A DNA stretch of 64,000 bases, taken from positions 484,721-548,720 of the forward strand of contig NZ_LMUH01000026.1 of the NCBI RefSeq assembly GCF_009766105.1, read 5' to 3'. Position numbers and translations under genes: made by a program. The DNA comes from Granulicella sp. S156. GTDB lineage: Bacteria > Acidobacteriota > Terriglobia > Terriglobales > Acidobacteriaceae. Numbering within the stretch: the first letter of the stretch is position 1; every line of letters starts with the position of its first letter. This document shows, piece by piece, positions 34,680 to 44,500 of the stretch. A model generated the notes under the pieces. It saw only the letters and a program-made list of their open reading frames with translations. It was not told the origin of the DNA and did not search any database.

Positions 34680-36370
34680 TTGGATCCCCTGTGCCACGTG
34701 CGATCAGGGTAGGGTGCTTCCTCTTCTTAGTGATTTCGGGTTGTGCCTCTGCGCAGGTGATTGAGGTGCGCGGCGGCAACTCTTCACTCTATGAAGCTGG
34801 CGGCGGTTCGGTCACGATGTACACGCCCAATTACAACTTCGTCATCGGAGCAGGCACGGAAGCCGGGCATCTTGAATACGGAGCCAGGCTTGAAAGAGAA
34901 ATTGGTAAAACCCGTTATATCGCCGGAGACGATCAGGTTGATTTTCATCTTCCCACCGATATATTCGACTCCGCCCATTACCTCTACACCCGCGGTCTGA
35001 GCGCGCGTACGCAGCTCCAGGGAACCGATATTCTTGCCTTTGGCGGGGTGGAGTCCAATGTCTACAGCACACCCCTCTTCGATGGCGGAACCATGGGCGA
35101 GGGGCTGGGATTTCTCGCGGTGCATCGTAAGCTCGATGCTCACTGGCAGCTTTACTCCAACACTGTCATCTCGAGTAAGCAATCGGAGATCGTCGGCCTC
35201 GAATGGAAGCCGCAGATAGGAGAAGAGTTCGCTTTCTCTGGCGGAGTGGGGTCCAATAAACCATACGGCGCTGCCAGCCTGCACATGAAGCGCCAGTGGC
35301 TCGACCTCAAGGCTGCTTACATCCAGGCAGGCCATGATTTCGAAAGGATCATACTCGCCAATCCTGTCTTCGCTGAACCCAACAAAGGAAATCTATCCGT
35401 CACTGTAACTCCAACTCACTACCTCAGCTTTAATGGCGGAACACAGAGCTACCTGGTTCCGCTCACCAACACCAAGGGGCAATACACTGGCCAAACCGCC
35501 GCCAGTTCTGCGGATCAGGTCGGGGCATCCCTCAACTTGTGGAAGGCCAGCCTCTCCGGCAGCCTATACGAATCAAAGTATCAAGGACAGATCGATCATG
35601 CTGGAACGGTGACGGTCCAACGCCCCATCACACGCCGGATTCAGGTAATGAGTTCCTGGATGGTAAGCCGCCCCAAAAACAGCCAGGCAACTGGTAACTT
35701 CCTCACTACCGTAAATGAGAATTTGACCTCACGCTTCAGCCTCAACCAGAGCGTAAACGTCTCTAACGGCACAACCAACATCCTCTATGGCGGATCCATC
35801 CAGTCCAACTTGATCTCTGCCAGTGCCAGTTATGAGACCTTCTATGTCCCCTCGTTGACCAAAAATCCCTTTGAGAATGCGCTGATTCTCGATGTCAATA
35901 TCCGCCTCTTTGGGCGTGCCCGCATGCACGGACAGACCTACGTCGGTCCAACCGGCAAGCTACTCTACACCGCAGATGCGTATGGCATGGCATCGCGAGA
36001 TCCCGCCGATCTGCCGCCGATGCCACAACAGCGCAGCATAGGCAATAGCGTGATGCATGGCCAGGTCGTCGATTCCAGCAACACACCGGTTGAGGGCGCT
36101 GCTCTTATGATTGACCAGAAGCCGATTTATACCGACTCCTCGGGGCGGTTCTTCCTGCGCGAACATAAACCGCAGGAACACAAACTGACCGTTTTGACCG
36201 ATCAATTCCTCGCAGAGGGCCAATGGGAGGTCGTCCATGCTCCCACGTCCATTCACAGCACTGACAACGACGACGAACCGGATATCATGATCATCGTTCG
36301 CCATAAGGCTGCCCCTTCAGGACAAGCCGATCCAAATGAGAACATGCATAACGATGCATCTCCCCAATAG
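34676..36370 (+). CDS. Outer-membrane beta-barrel protein with C-terminal carboxypeptidase-regulatory-like domain (reduced usher-like)
   Basis: GTG at 34676 overlaps the previous stop (GTGA); GTG at 34691 is an alternative. A signal peptide ends at GCASAQ. The 564-residue product is dominated by alternating amphipathic strands with Gly/Tyr/Ser (YNFVIGAGTEAGHLEYGARLE, where only short pieces are cited: GEEFAFSGGVGSNKPYG, NILYGGSIQSNLISASASYE). IFDSAHYLYTRGLSARTQL recalls usher strands. Near the C-terminus HGQVVDSSNTPVEGAALMID and TDSSGRFFLREHKP form a small CarboxypepD_reg-like beta-sandwich. Classical ushers are about 800 residues and have separate plug and periplasmic domains, which I do not see. 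It is best described as a barrel that could export the neighbouring subunits. Confidence 0.6.
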   Translation: MIGSPVPRAIRVGCFLFLVISGCASAQVIEVRGGNSSLYEAGGGSVTMYTPNYNFVIGAGTEAGHLEYGARLEREIGKTRYIAGDDQVDFHLPTDIFDSAHYLYTRGLSARTQLQGTDILAFGGVESNVYSTPLFDGGTMGEGLGFLAVHRKLDAHWQLYSNTVISSKQSEIVGLEWKPQIGEEFAFSGGVGSNKPYGAASLHMKRQWLDLKAAYIQAGHDFERIILANPVFAEPNKGNLSVTVTPTHYLSFNGGTQSYLVPLTNTKGQYTGQTAASSADQVGASLNLWKASLSGSLYESKYQGQIDHAGTVTVQRPITRRIQVMSSWMVSRPKNSQATGNFLTTVNENLTSRFSLNQSVNVSNGTTNILYGGSIQSNLISASASYETFYVPSLTKNPFENALILDVNIRLFGRARMHGQTYVGPTGKLLYTADAYGMASRDPADLPPMPQQRSIGNSVMHGQVVDSSNTPVEGAALMIDQKPIYTDSSGRFFLREHKPQEHKLTVLTDQFLAEGQWEVVHAPTSIHSTDNDDEPDIMIIVRHKAAPSGQADPNENMHNDASPQ

Positions 36371-36411
36371 CAGGGAACAACTGCAGTTGTACTATTTGGA
36401 GAAAGACGCCG

Positions 36412-37005
36412 ATGTCCTTGAGTCAAATGAGATCATTCGTTGTGCATCACCGGCTCGTGTTCGCGTTATTTCTATCGACGCTAACGACGACCGGTTACGC
36501 GCAAGCGATTCGCGCTCGCCCCTCGATCTCAGTGGGGCCTAAACCTGCGTTGGTAATTTTAGGAAGCCTGACTATCGCAGCTTCCCCAACATCTGCGAGT
36601 TTCACACTTGTTTCAGGCGGAGTAAGCAATGCGCCATCCGTAACCATCACGACAAGCTGGCTGGTGGTTGGTCTTGGCTCAGACCCTCTTGATATTTATG
36701 GCTACTTCACGAGCCCCACCGCAGCCCTGCAAAACACCGCAAGCTTTTTGATCCCGTCTTCGGCGGTTTTCGGACAGGTAACAGGGACGGCGGGTATTGT
36801 CAGTAGCTATACTGCCTTCACCCAAACGACGCCCCAGGCATCCGCCTCAGGATTACATTTGGCAAGCACTACTCAGGCGTTTCTTGTCCTGGGGATCGGC
36901 TCGCAAACAAATACATTGTCCTTGAAGATTAATCTAAGTGGACAACCACAATTGCCCGCTGGAAGTTACACCGGAACGCTCATGCTTCAAGCCGTAGTCA
37001 ATTAG
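36412..37005 (+). CDS. Second secreted beta-sandwich protein, paralogue of 33142 gene
   Basis: A 197-residue exported protein (signal peptide ends TTGYAQA). Shared blocks with the 33142 product are ITTSWL, DIYGYFTSPTAALQ, FLIPSSAVFGQV, YTAFTQT, and the end PAGSYTGTLMLQAVVN, so the two arose by duplication. It lacks cysteine pairs in the mature region. GGAG stands 11 bases before the ATG, and only 41 bp separate it from the barrel gene, so it belongs to the same operon. A palindrome cluster with a T-run follows and probably terminates the operon. By analogy with archaic chaperone-usher clusters it could be a tip or minor subunit; this is inferred. Confidence 0.65.
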   Translation: MSLSQMRSFVVHHRLVFALFLSTLTTTGYAQAIRARPSISVGPKPALVILGSLTIAASPTSASFTLVSGGVSNAPSVTITTSWLVVGLGSDPLDIYGYFTSPTAALQNTASFLIPSSAVFGQVTGTAGIVSSYTAFTQTTPQASASGLHLASTTQAFLVLGIGSQTNTLSLKINLSGQPQLPAGSYTGTLMLQAVVN

Positions 37006-37326
37006 CGAAGGCACGTCCAGCCGAGATATTGGTAAAGAGCGACCGAGATCCATTTGTGCGAGTGTATGGCCGTACTTCCAAACTAGTTTGAAGCCTCTGG
37101 CAAGGCGGCGCTAGCGTGGTGAGTTCTTAGTTCGTTGAGAATCGGTGTTACCACCCATAGCGCGAAGCGCAAACAGCGACGCTTTAGCGTCGCTGGGCGG
37201 AGGGAGCCGTGGCCTTTAGGCCACGGGATTAAGGTCACGTGAGAAATCGGGCTTTAGCCCCGGTTTTTTTGTTGATAGCCGAAAGAAGGCCTATTCTTTA
37301 CCTCTTCCATATTAAGAAACCTGAAG
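37006..37326. repeat. Intergenic cluster of TTTA-loop palindromes (REP-like) ending in a terminator
   Basis: 321 bp without a gene. Three hairpins in a row share a TTTA loop: AGCGACGC-TTTA-GCGTCGCT (37175-37194), CCGTGGCC-TTTA-GGCCACGG (37207-37226) and CGGGC-TTTA-GCCCCG (37248-37263). The last is followed by seven Ts (37264-37270) and would terminate the subunit/chaperone/barrel operon. Different stem sequences with the same loop suggest a family of REP-like elements. Confidence 0.7.
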
Positions 37327-40300
37327 TCAATGTTGAATCTCCTGGACCTTCGGATTGCTGCTGCCCAGATCAAGGACCAGTGCTTTAGTCGCTGAAATGA
37401 TGTAGATAACAGAGCCAGAGGCACCGCCTCCGAGGACAGCACGGCCGTTGGAGCCAACCGTGTAGGTAGCGCTCAAGCTATTGTCAGGGCTGAGCGTGCC
37501 CTGACTGTTCTGGTCCTGTGTACCGCTGATAGAGCCCGTGCCTGTGGAGGAGAGCTCGGCTGTGCTGTCGCTCCCGTTACTCAGGGGAGCGAGAACGCCG
37601 AGGGCATAGGTTCCGTCGAGCGAAGCGAGTGAAAAGCCGGTCGCTGTCTGCGGTTCAAAGTAGCCGGTTTGAACCTCTCCACTGAAGTTCATTGCAAAAC
37701 CCTGATTGCTACCGACAAGATAGAAGAACGGCGGATGATTACCTCCTCCTCCTGTCACCGTGACCCGGCCGTTGGCGGCAACGCTGTAAGTGGCGGATAT
37801 GGGATTACTGGTTACGGTGCCCCCATCGTTTTCATCGTCGGTAATGGATATATTCCCAGCACCATCAAAACTGGTCAGCGCGAGCAAGATGTCCGGGAAG
37901 TAGGTCGTGGGGGAGCCACCGGAGGAGCTATCCAGTCCGTCGAGATGCAGTACTGAAATACCATGTAGGGTTGCATTGGTAAAGCTCCCATTGGCGACCG
38001 TCTGTTGCAGAACCTTGCCTGAGAGCAGATCGTTGGCATTGGTTCCGCTGGCCGTATCTAAAGAAAGCATGAATAGTTTTGTCGCTGACACGACATAAAA
38101 GGCCATATCGACTGGGTTTGTACCACCACTGCCGTTGGGAACGCTGAAGGACAGCGTGCCGCGGCCGTTGGAGGCAACGCTATACGTCCCGCTGGTAACC
38201 ACAATGGGTGTGCTGCTGCCCGAACTGGATGAGAGAAACTCCGCGCTGTTGATGCTTCCCGCTCCGTTCAATTGGATCTCGCCAATCACACCTGTGTGGC
38301 TTGTGGCGCTACCATTGAATCCAGAGAGGCCAACCGCATACCCGCCTGCGATGGACGCAGTGGTGAACGCAGAAGAACTCTGCAGGGTCAGGGTTCCGGT
38401 AAGCGTTTGGCCGCTGAGATCGAACTCCGCGATGTAGCCGCCGTCGGCTATACCACTGGTGATCTGGTCTAGCGCTATCACATACGTGGCAGTCCCGAGA
38501 GAGCTGGTGAGCGTGAGCTTGCCTCTGCCATCCGATCCAACCGCATAAGACCCACTGGTGATGGAGGTGTCGCTGATCGGGCTCGTAAGCCCTGTGCCGT
38601 TCGCGTCAAAGACGCCTCCAGTGATATTGCCGTTACCATCCGCGATGAACGCAACGATAGTCGCGAGTGGGTTGCCGGTGCTGTCGAAGCCGGTCATCAG
38701 GGCTGCATACTGGCCCTTCAACTCGTTGTCGTTCGCACTGCTGCGAGCGGTGTTGATGGTGACCGTCATCTGCTGCGTTGCTGTCTGGGAAGCAGAGTCG
38801 TTGACCTGGACGTTGATGCTGAAGGGACTGCCTGTGACAGTGGTGGGGGAACCCGTGATCTGACCTGTGCTGCTGATGCTAAGCCCGGACGGTAGCGCGC
38901 CACTGGCGGAAGCAAGACTCCAGGTGTAAGGCGGCGTCCCGCCGCTGGCACCCAGGATGAAGGAGAAGGGCAGTGCAACCTCGCCACTCGCTGTATTGCC
39001 GGAGTTGATGGCAAGCGGCGACGCGGCTGTGATGTTCACGGTGTAGGACTCCGTCACCGTCTGTGGCGTAGCTTCCGCGTCGGCGATCTTGACCGTGAAG
39101 CTATAGCTTCCTGTCGTGGTCGGTGTTCCGCTCAACTTGAACGCACCGTTGCAACCGCCGTTACAGTTGCTGAAGGTAAGACCCGGCGGCAGCGAGCCAC
39201 TGGTGACCGTGATGGTGTAGGGGGTAACTCCGCCGCTCGCCTGGATGACTCCCTGATACGAGCTGTTCTGCGTGCCGTTGGGCAGCGATGTAGTGGGAAC
39301 CAGCAGCGTAGATATATTGACCAGGATGCCCAGATGCGCGACTGCCGTGGTAACGGAGTCAGTCGCCTGAACATAGAAGCCCGTGGTTCCCGCGACCGAA
39401 GGCGTACCGGAGATAAGGCCGGAGTTGCTCAGGGTTAGTCCAGCAGGCAGCGAACTACCAGCCTGCAAACTCCAGGTGACACTTCCACTGCCGCCCGTAC
39501 TCTGCAGTTGCGTGGAATACGCCGAGCCTGTAGCCCCATTGGGCAGGGAACTCGTAGTAATGGTGAGTTGAGCATAGACCACAATGCTGAGATTGACCGT
39601 CTGGGTCTGTTGTGGGGTGCCGGAGTCTGTGGCTTTGATAGAGAAGCTAACCGTTCCAGCCGCAGTGGGCGTGCCGGTGATAGCTCCCGTGGCTGTATTC
39701 AAGAAGAGCCCCGTAGGTAGTGAGCCGACAAGGCTCCAGGTGATGCTGCCGGTTCCTCCAGAGGAAGTAACGTTTGCGCTATAGACCGTCCCAATCTCAG
39801 CATTCGGCAGAGAGGTTGTTGTGATGGCGAGTGGTGCAGCATTGACCACAATGCTCAACGCCTGCGTCTGTGTCTGCTGTGGACTGCTGGAGTCCGCAGC
39901 TTTGACGGTGAAGGTGCTTGTGCCGACTGCTATTGGTGAGCCAGTGATGGTTCCCGCTGCGTTCAGAGTGAGGCCCGAGGGCAGGCTGCCGCTAGCGAGG
40001 CTCCAGGTGATAGGCAGCGTGCCGCCGGTAGCTTGCAGCGTCTGTGAGTAGGCGGTGTTGACCGAAGCGCTAGGCAGAGAGGTGGTGGTGATCGCGAGCG
40101 CAGCCGGGGCGATGGTTATGGTGAATTGGCCAGTGGCTTGCTGTTGCGGTACGCCAGAGTCATTCACTGTGATCGTAGGTGTCGAGGTCCCAGCCGTTGT
40201 CGGCGTGCCGGAGATCACACCGGTGGTGGCATTGATGGAAAGTCCGGCGGGCATACCGGTAGCACCCCATGTATAGGGAGTGACACCTCCTGCCGCCTGG

Positions 40301-41286
40301 AGTGTTGCGGTGTACGCAGTGTTCGCAGTGCCTCCGGCGAGCGAGCTTGTCGTAACGGAGAGCTTTGTCAGCACGGTAAGGCTGAGCGCTGCTGTGGACT
40401 TCGTCTGCTGGAAGGCGCCGCCCGAGTCTGTGGCCGTAACGACGATGTTGCTGGATGTTCCCGCCGCGGTTGGCGTGCCTGTGATCTGGATGCTCTGGCC
40501 CGTGGTTGCGCTGAGTGCCAATCCTGCGGGCAATCCGGCAACCGTCCAGTGGATAGTGCCTGTGCCTCCGGCTGCCGTGATGGCCGCAGAGGTGTATGCC
40601 TTATTTTGAACGGCGTTGCCGAGAGCCGGCGCAGAGACTGTCAGCGGCGCGGGGCTGACGGCAAGTGTGAGGGTAGAGGAAGTTGCGCTAAGCGGAGTCG
40701 CTGCCGCATCCGTCACCTTGACGGTGAAGCTCACTGCAACGGCTGTCGTCGGTGTACCGGAGATAACGCCTGCACGGTTCAGGCTGAGTCCTGCAGGCAG
40801 CGCTCCAGAGGCAAGAGTCCAGGTCAGGGTGCCGCTTCCGCCCGTTGCGGCCAGTGTGACGCTGTACGCTGTGCCGACTGTCCCACCTGCCAATGCGCCA
40901 CTGGTTGTGATCGCAGGCGCCGGATGCACGGTGATGCTAACGCTCGCAGTCTGCGTCGTATTCTTCACCGAAGTGGCTGTCAGCATGGCTGTCGTAACGG
41001 AGGAGACCGTGGCAGGTGCGGTGTAGGTAACTCCGGTCGTTGTACTGTTGGTCAGCGTGCCCCCGCCGGAGACGGTCCAGGTGACCCCGGCATTGGAAGA
41101 ATCGTTGCTGACGCTTGCCGTGAAGCCGAGAGACTGGCCCTGGTCGAGGCTCTGCGTGGCGCTGGGAGAGATAGACACAGAGATAGCAGACGTGTTGTTC
41201 CCACCCCCACTGCAAGCGGAGATCAGGAACGTAGCGGCTGTCATCATGCAGCCTGCGAGCAATCGAGAAAAGGATGCGTTACGCAT
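37327..41286 (-). CDS. Giant lipoprotein with one Ig-like and eight He_PIG repeats plus C-terminal repeats
   Basis: A surface or periplasmic lipoprotein of 1,319 residues; lipobox ISAC follows the signal helix. After a bacterial Ig-like domain (VSISPSATQSLDQGQ...) there are eight He_PIG-type repeats of about 85-95 residues, each with the pattern GxYTxTLxATGGxxPxTWSL...LPxGLxLxxxTGxIxGTP. From about residue 830 onward lie four longer repeats of 100-120 residues marked by YAVGSDGRG, YSVASNGRG, YSVAANGR and YTVGSNGRA. The ATG at 41286 has GGAGG seven bases upstream; the frame to 41328 is not used. Such proteins are frequent in Acidobacteria and are thought to mediate adhesion or carbohydrate binding. 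It is divergent from the kinase gene. Confidence 0.88.
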   Translation of the reverse strand: MRNASFSRLLAGCMMTAATFLISACSGGGNNTSAISVSISPSATQSLDQGQSLGFTASVSNDSSNAGVTWTVSGGGTLTNSTTTGVTYTAPATVSSVTTAMLTATSVKNTTQTASVSITVHPAPAITTSGALAGGTVGTAYSVTLAATGGSGTLTWTLASGALPAGLSLNRAGVISGTPTTAVAVSFTVKVTDAAATPLSATSSTLTLAVSPAPLTVSAPALGNAVQNKAYTSAAITAAGGTGTIHWTVAGLPAGLALSATTGQSIQITGTPTAAGTSSNIVVTATDSGGAFQQTKSTAALSLTVLTKLSVTTSSLAGGTANTAYTATLQAAGGVTPYTWGATGMPAGLSINATTGVISGTPTTAGTSTPTITVNDSGVPQQQATGQFTITIAPAALAITTTSLPSASVNTAYSQTLQATGGTLPITWSLASGSLPSGLTLNAAGTITGSPIAVGTSTFTVKAADSSSPQQTQTQALSIVVNAAPLAITTTSLPNAEIGTVYSANVTSSGGTGSITWSLVGSLPTGLFLNTATGAITGTPTAAGTVSFSIKATDSGTPQQTQTVNLSIVVYAQLTITTSSLPNGATGSAYSTQLQSTGGSGSVTWSLQAGSSLPAGLTLSNSGLISGTPSVAGTTGFYVQATDSVTTAVAHLGILVNISTLLVPTTSLPNGTQNSSYQGVIQASGGVTPYTITVTSGSLPPGLTFSNCNGGCNGAFKLSGTPTTTGSYSFTVKIADAEATPQTVTESYTVNITAASPLAINSGNTASGEVALPFSFILGASGGTPPYTWSLASASGALPSGLSISSTGQITGSPTTVTGSPFSINVQVNDSASQTATQQMTVTINTARSSANDNELKGQYAALMTGFDSTGNPLATIVAFIADGNGNITGGVFDANGTGLTSPISDTSITSGSYAVGSDGRGKLTLTSSLGTATYVIALDQITSGIADGGYIAEFDLSGQTLTGTLTLQSSSAFTTASIAGGYAVGLSGFNGSATSHTGVIGEIQLNGAGSINSAEFLSSSSGSSTPIVVTSGTYSVASNGRGTLSFSVPNGSGGTNPVDMAFYVVSATKLFMLSLDTASGTNANDLLSGKVLQQTVANGSFTNATLHGISVLHLDGLDSSSGGSPTTYFPDILLALTSFDGAGNISITDDENDGGTVTSNPISATYSVAANGRVTVTGGGGNHPPFFYLVGSNQGFAMNFSGEVQTGYFEPQTATGFSLASLDGTYALGVLAPLSNGSDSTAELSSTGTGSISGTQDQNSQGTLSPDNSLSATYTVGSNGRAVLGGGASGSVIYIISATKALVLDLGSSNPKVQEIQH

Positions 41287-41503
41287 GAAAGGCCTCCAGG
41301 GGCGATGGACGCAACCGGGGGAAAGCATCGATCGGTTGTGGTCATCTGCTCCTTAACGCGGCGTTGCGTGGGAAAACCCGCCATGGATTTAAAGACTTTT
41401 TTTTGTGCAAGGCCTAAGATGGTGCGCATCGACAAATTGACATAACGGGCCAGGTGCGTTTTCGGTTGGTGCGGTTTTTGCAGTCGGGTCTTCTTTGAAG
41501 ACT

Positions 41504-44500
41504 ATGCAGCCACAACAGACAGAATCGGCGAAGATCGAGTGGCGTTCCATCAAGGAGCTGTTTCAGGCGGCTCTGGAGCTGGAGCCTGCACAGCGGGCCG
41601 GCTTTCTGGCGCGCGAGAGCTCTTCACTGGAACTGCGCGCTGAAGTGGAGCGATTGTTGCTCGCGCATGAGGATGCCGGAGCGTTTCTCGACGACAACGC
41701 TCTTTCCGCCGCGAAAGCCTTTCCGTTGCCGGAGTCCCAGCGCTTTGCCTCCGGACAGGTGTTTCTCGATCGCTTCCGAATCGTCCGCTTTCTGGCCAGG
41801 GGCGGCATGGGCGAAGTGTACGAGGCGGAGGACCTCGAACTGAACACCCGAGTTGCCCTCAAGACCATTCGCCCGGAGATAGCCGGTCAACCCGAGGTGC
41901 TGTCCCGCTTCAAGCGAGAGGTGCATCTGGCCCAGTTGGTGACCCACCCCAACGCTTGCCGCATCTTCGACCTCTTTCGCCATCACGGCCCGGAGGGAGA
42001 CGTTGTCTTTGTGAGCATGGAGTTGCTCAGCGGCAGGACTCTGGCAGATCATCTGCGCGAATCTGGCCGCATGAGTTCGGCGGAGGCGTTACCCATCCTG
42101 CGTCAGATCACCTCCGCCCTCGGTGCCGCTCACGCCGTAGGAATTCTGCATCGCGACCTGAAGCCGGCCAATATCGTGCTGGAGCCCGCGAGGGAGGGCA
42201 GCATCCGGGCGGTTGTCACCGACTTCGGCCTTGCCTGGAGTCTGGACTCCAATACGCAGGCTCCTCTCACGCACAGCAGTCAACCGGTCTTTGGGACTCT
42301 GGAATACATGTCTCCCGAGCAGATTGAGGGCAAAGATCTAACCCCTGCCTCCGACCTCTACGCCCTCGGTCTGGTCATCTATCAGTCGGTTACCGGGGCA
42401 AAGGCCTTTGGCAGCGATACTCCCATCTTCTCTGCGCTACGCCGTCTCACCGAACCTCCTCCGCTGCCAAGCCGAACGGTGGCTGGCCTCGATCCTCTCT
42501 GGGACACATTGGTGTCCGGCTGTCTTGCGCGAGATCCTGCACAGCGATTCCAATCCGCACAACAGGTGGCTGCGGCGCTCGATGGAAACACCTCAGCATT
42601 GCCGCTCCTTCCCAGGTCTGCCGCAGAGCAGGGGGCTGCTCTCAAGCCGTCATGGGCAGTCCGCTACTGGAAACCTGCTGCTGGTGTCCTCGCCGGCTGT
42701 GTAGCTCTGGCGGCTCTCGGCCTGCTGTATCGGCATTGGCATCACCGGCCAACGCCAGCCAGCCAGATCACGATCGTGCTCGCTGATTTCATCAACACAA
42801 CCGGCGAGCCAATCTTCGACAACGCTCTGAACCCGGCACTGCTGGCCAAGTTACAGCAGTCTCCGTTCCTCAACCTCATGCCGGATGCCAAAGTCCGTCT
42901 CGCGCTGCGCTACATGGGCCTTCCCATGCAGGAACGGCTCACCCAGGCTGTGGCTCGGCAGGTATGTCTGCGCGAGGCCGGTCAGATCGTGTTGCAGGGA
43001 ACGATCGCCTCTGAGACCAAAGGGTATGACCTGGGTCTGAAGGCTTTCGACTGCCGTTCTGGAAAGGAGATCGCCAGCCGGGCGTTTCCCGCCCAGGTGC
43101 GGGGCTCTGCGCTCACCGCGCTCGATCAGGCGGCGGATGCCATACGAAGAGATCTTGGCGAATCCCTCCAATCGCTGCATCAATTCGATGTGCCACTGGA
43201 AGACGCCTCGACCCCCTCGCTGGAGGCCCTCACCGCCTATTCGCAGGGGCTGCGATTGAGCGACGAGCAGGGAGAGGTTACCGCAGAGCCCTACTTTCGT
43301 CATGCGGTCGAAGTCGATCCGGGGTTTGCCATTGCCCAGGCACGGCTCGCCGCCATCGACTGGGACCTGGGAGAGACGGGGATGGCGGCACTGGCCGCAA
43401 CCAAAGCCTATGAGAATCGCGACCACACTTCGGAGTGGGAGCGGTTCTTTATTCTCTCGTGCTACTACGCCTATGTCACCGGTGAAATCGATAAGGAGAT
43501 GAAGGACTATGAGGGGTGGGGCAAGCTCTATCCGGACGACACGATGTGGCCCCTTGGGCTGACCATCGACTACGCCTACTATGGCCAGTTCGATAAATCG
43601 GCGGAGATGGCGCGAAGGCAGATTCGCAACGCTCCGGAGACAGCCGTGGCCTATGGAAACCTTGCGCTGATCTATCTGGCGCAGGAGCGCCCCGACGAGG
43701 CCCGGGCAATACTCGACGAGGCGGTGAAGGCTCATCTCCACGAGATCAACATCGATTTCGATCAGTATTGGCTGGCTTTTTACGAGAATGACGAAGCGGG
43801 CATGAACAAGGTGCTATCCACGGCGACGGCCTACCCCGGTCTTCAGGAGACGATGCTGAACTACGAATCCGAAGCCGAGGCCTATCACGGACGTCTGCAT
43901 TCTTCTCGAGAGCTTATGCAGCACGCTTCAAACACCGCCATACACAATGGAGAAGCAGAGTCCGCAGACGTTTGGCACGCGGAAGAATCGCTCTGGGAGG
44001 CTGAATTCGGGCAAGCCAAAGCGGCTCGCACGGATGCGACACAGCTATTCACGGCGACTGCCCAGAGCCAAAGTAAAGCTGCCCAGAGCAAAAATAAAAC
44101 TGCCGAGAGCCAAAGCAAAAACATCCAGACGATCGGAGCCCTGGCTCTCGCCACCGCCGGAGACACGCAACATGCTCAGGCTCTGGCTGCGACCCTCGAG
44201 CGCGCGCACCCGCTCGACACCCTGCTGAACCAGTACTGGATCCCCGTGATTCGCGCGCGCATTGCGATACAGCAGAACAAACCGGCGCTCGCAGTAACGC
44301 TCCTGGACAGCGCTACTCCCTATGACACCGGCCTCTTCGACACTTTGCCGTGTATGTACTCCGTCTATATGCGTGGACAGGCCTATCTGGCGATGCATCA
44401 GGGGGTGGAGGCTGCTGCTGAGTTTCGCAAGGTGCTGGCTCATCGCGGTCTGGTGCTTACCTGTCCTACCGCCCCACTCTCGCAACTGGGACTGGCCCGG

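Noticed and set aside
37141..37270. Possible CRISPR array
   Set aside because: The repeated hairpins differ in stem sequence, share only the loop, and have no uniform repeat-spacer lengths; no cas genes are present.
40126..41445. 439-residue plus-strand frame antisense to the Ig-repeat lipoprotein
   Set aside because: Cys/Arg/Gly-rich, repetitive only because the opposite gene is repetitive, and without a ribosome site.
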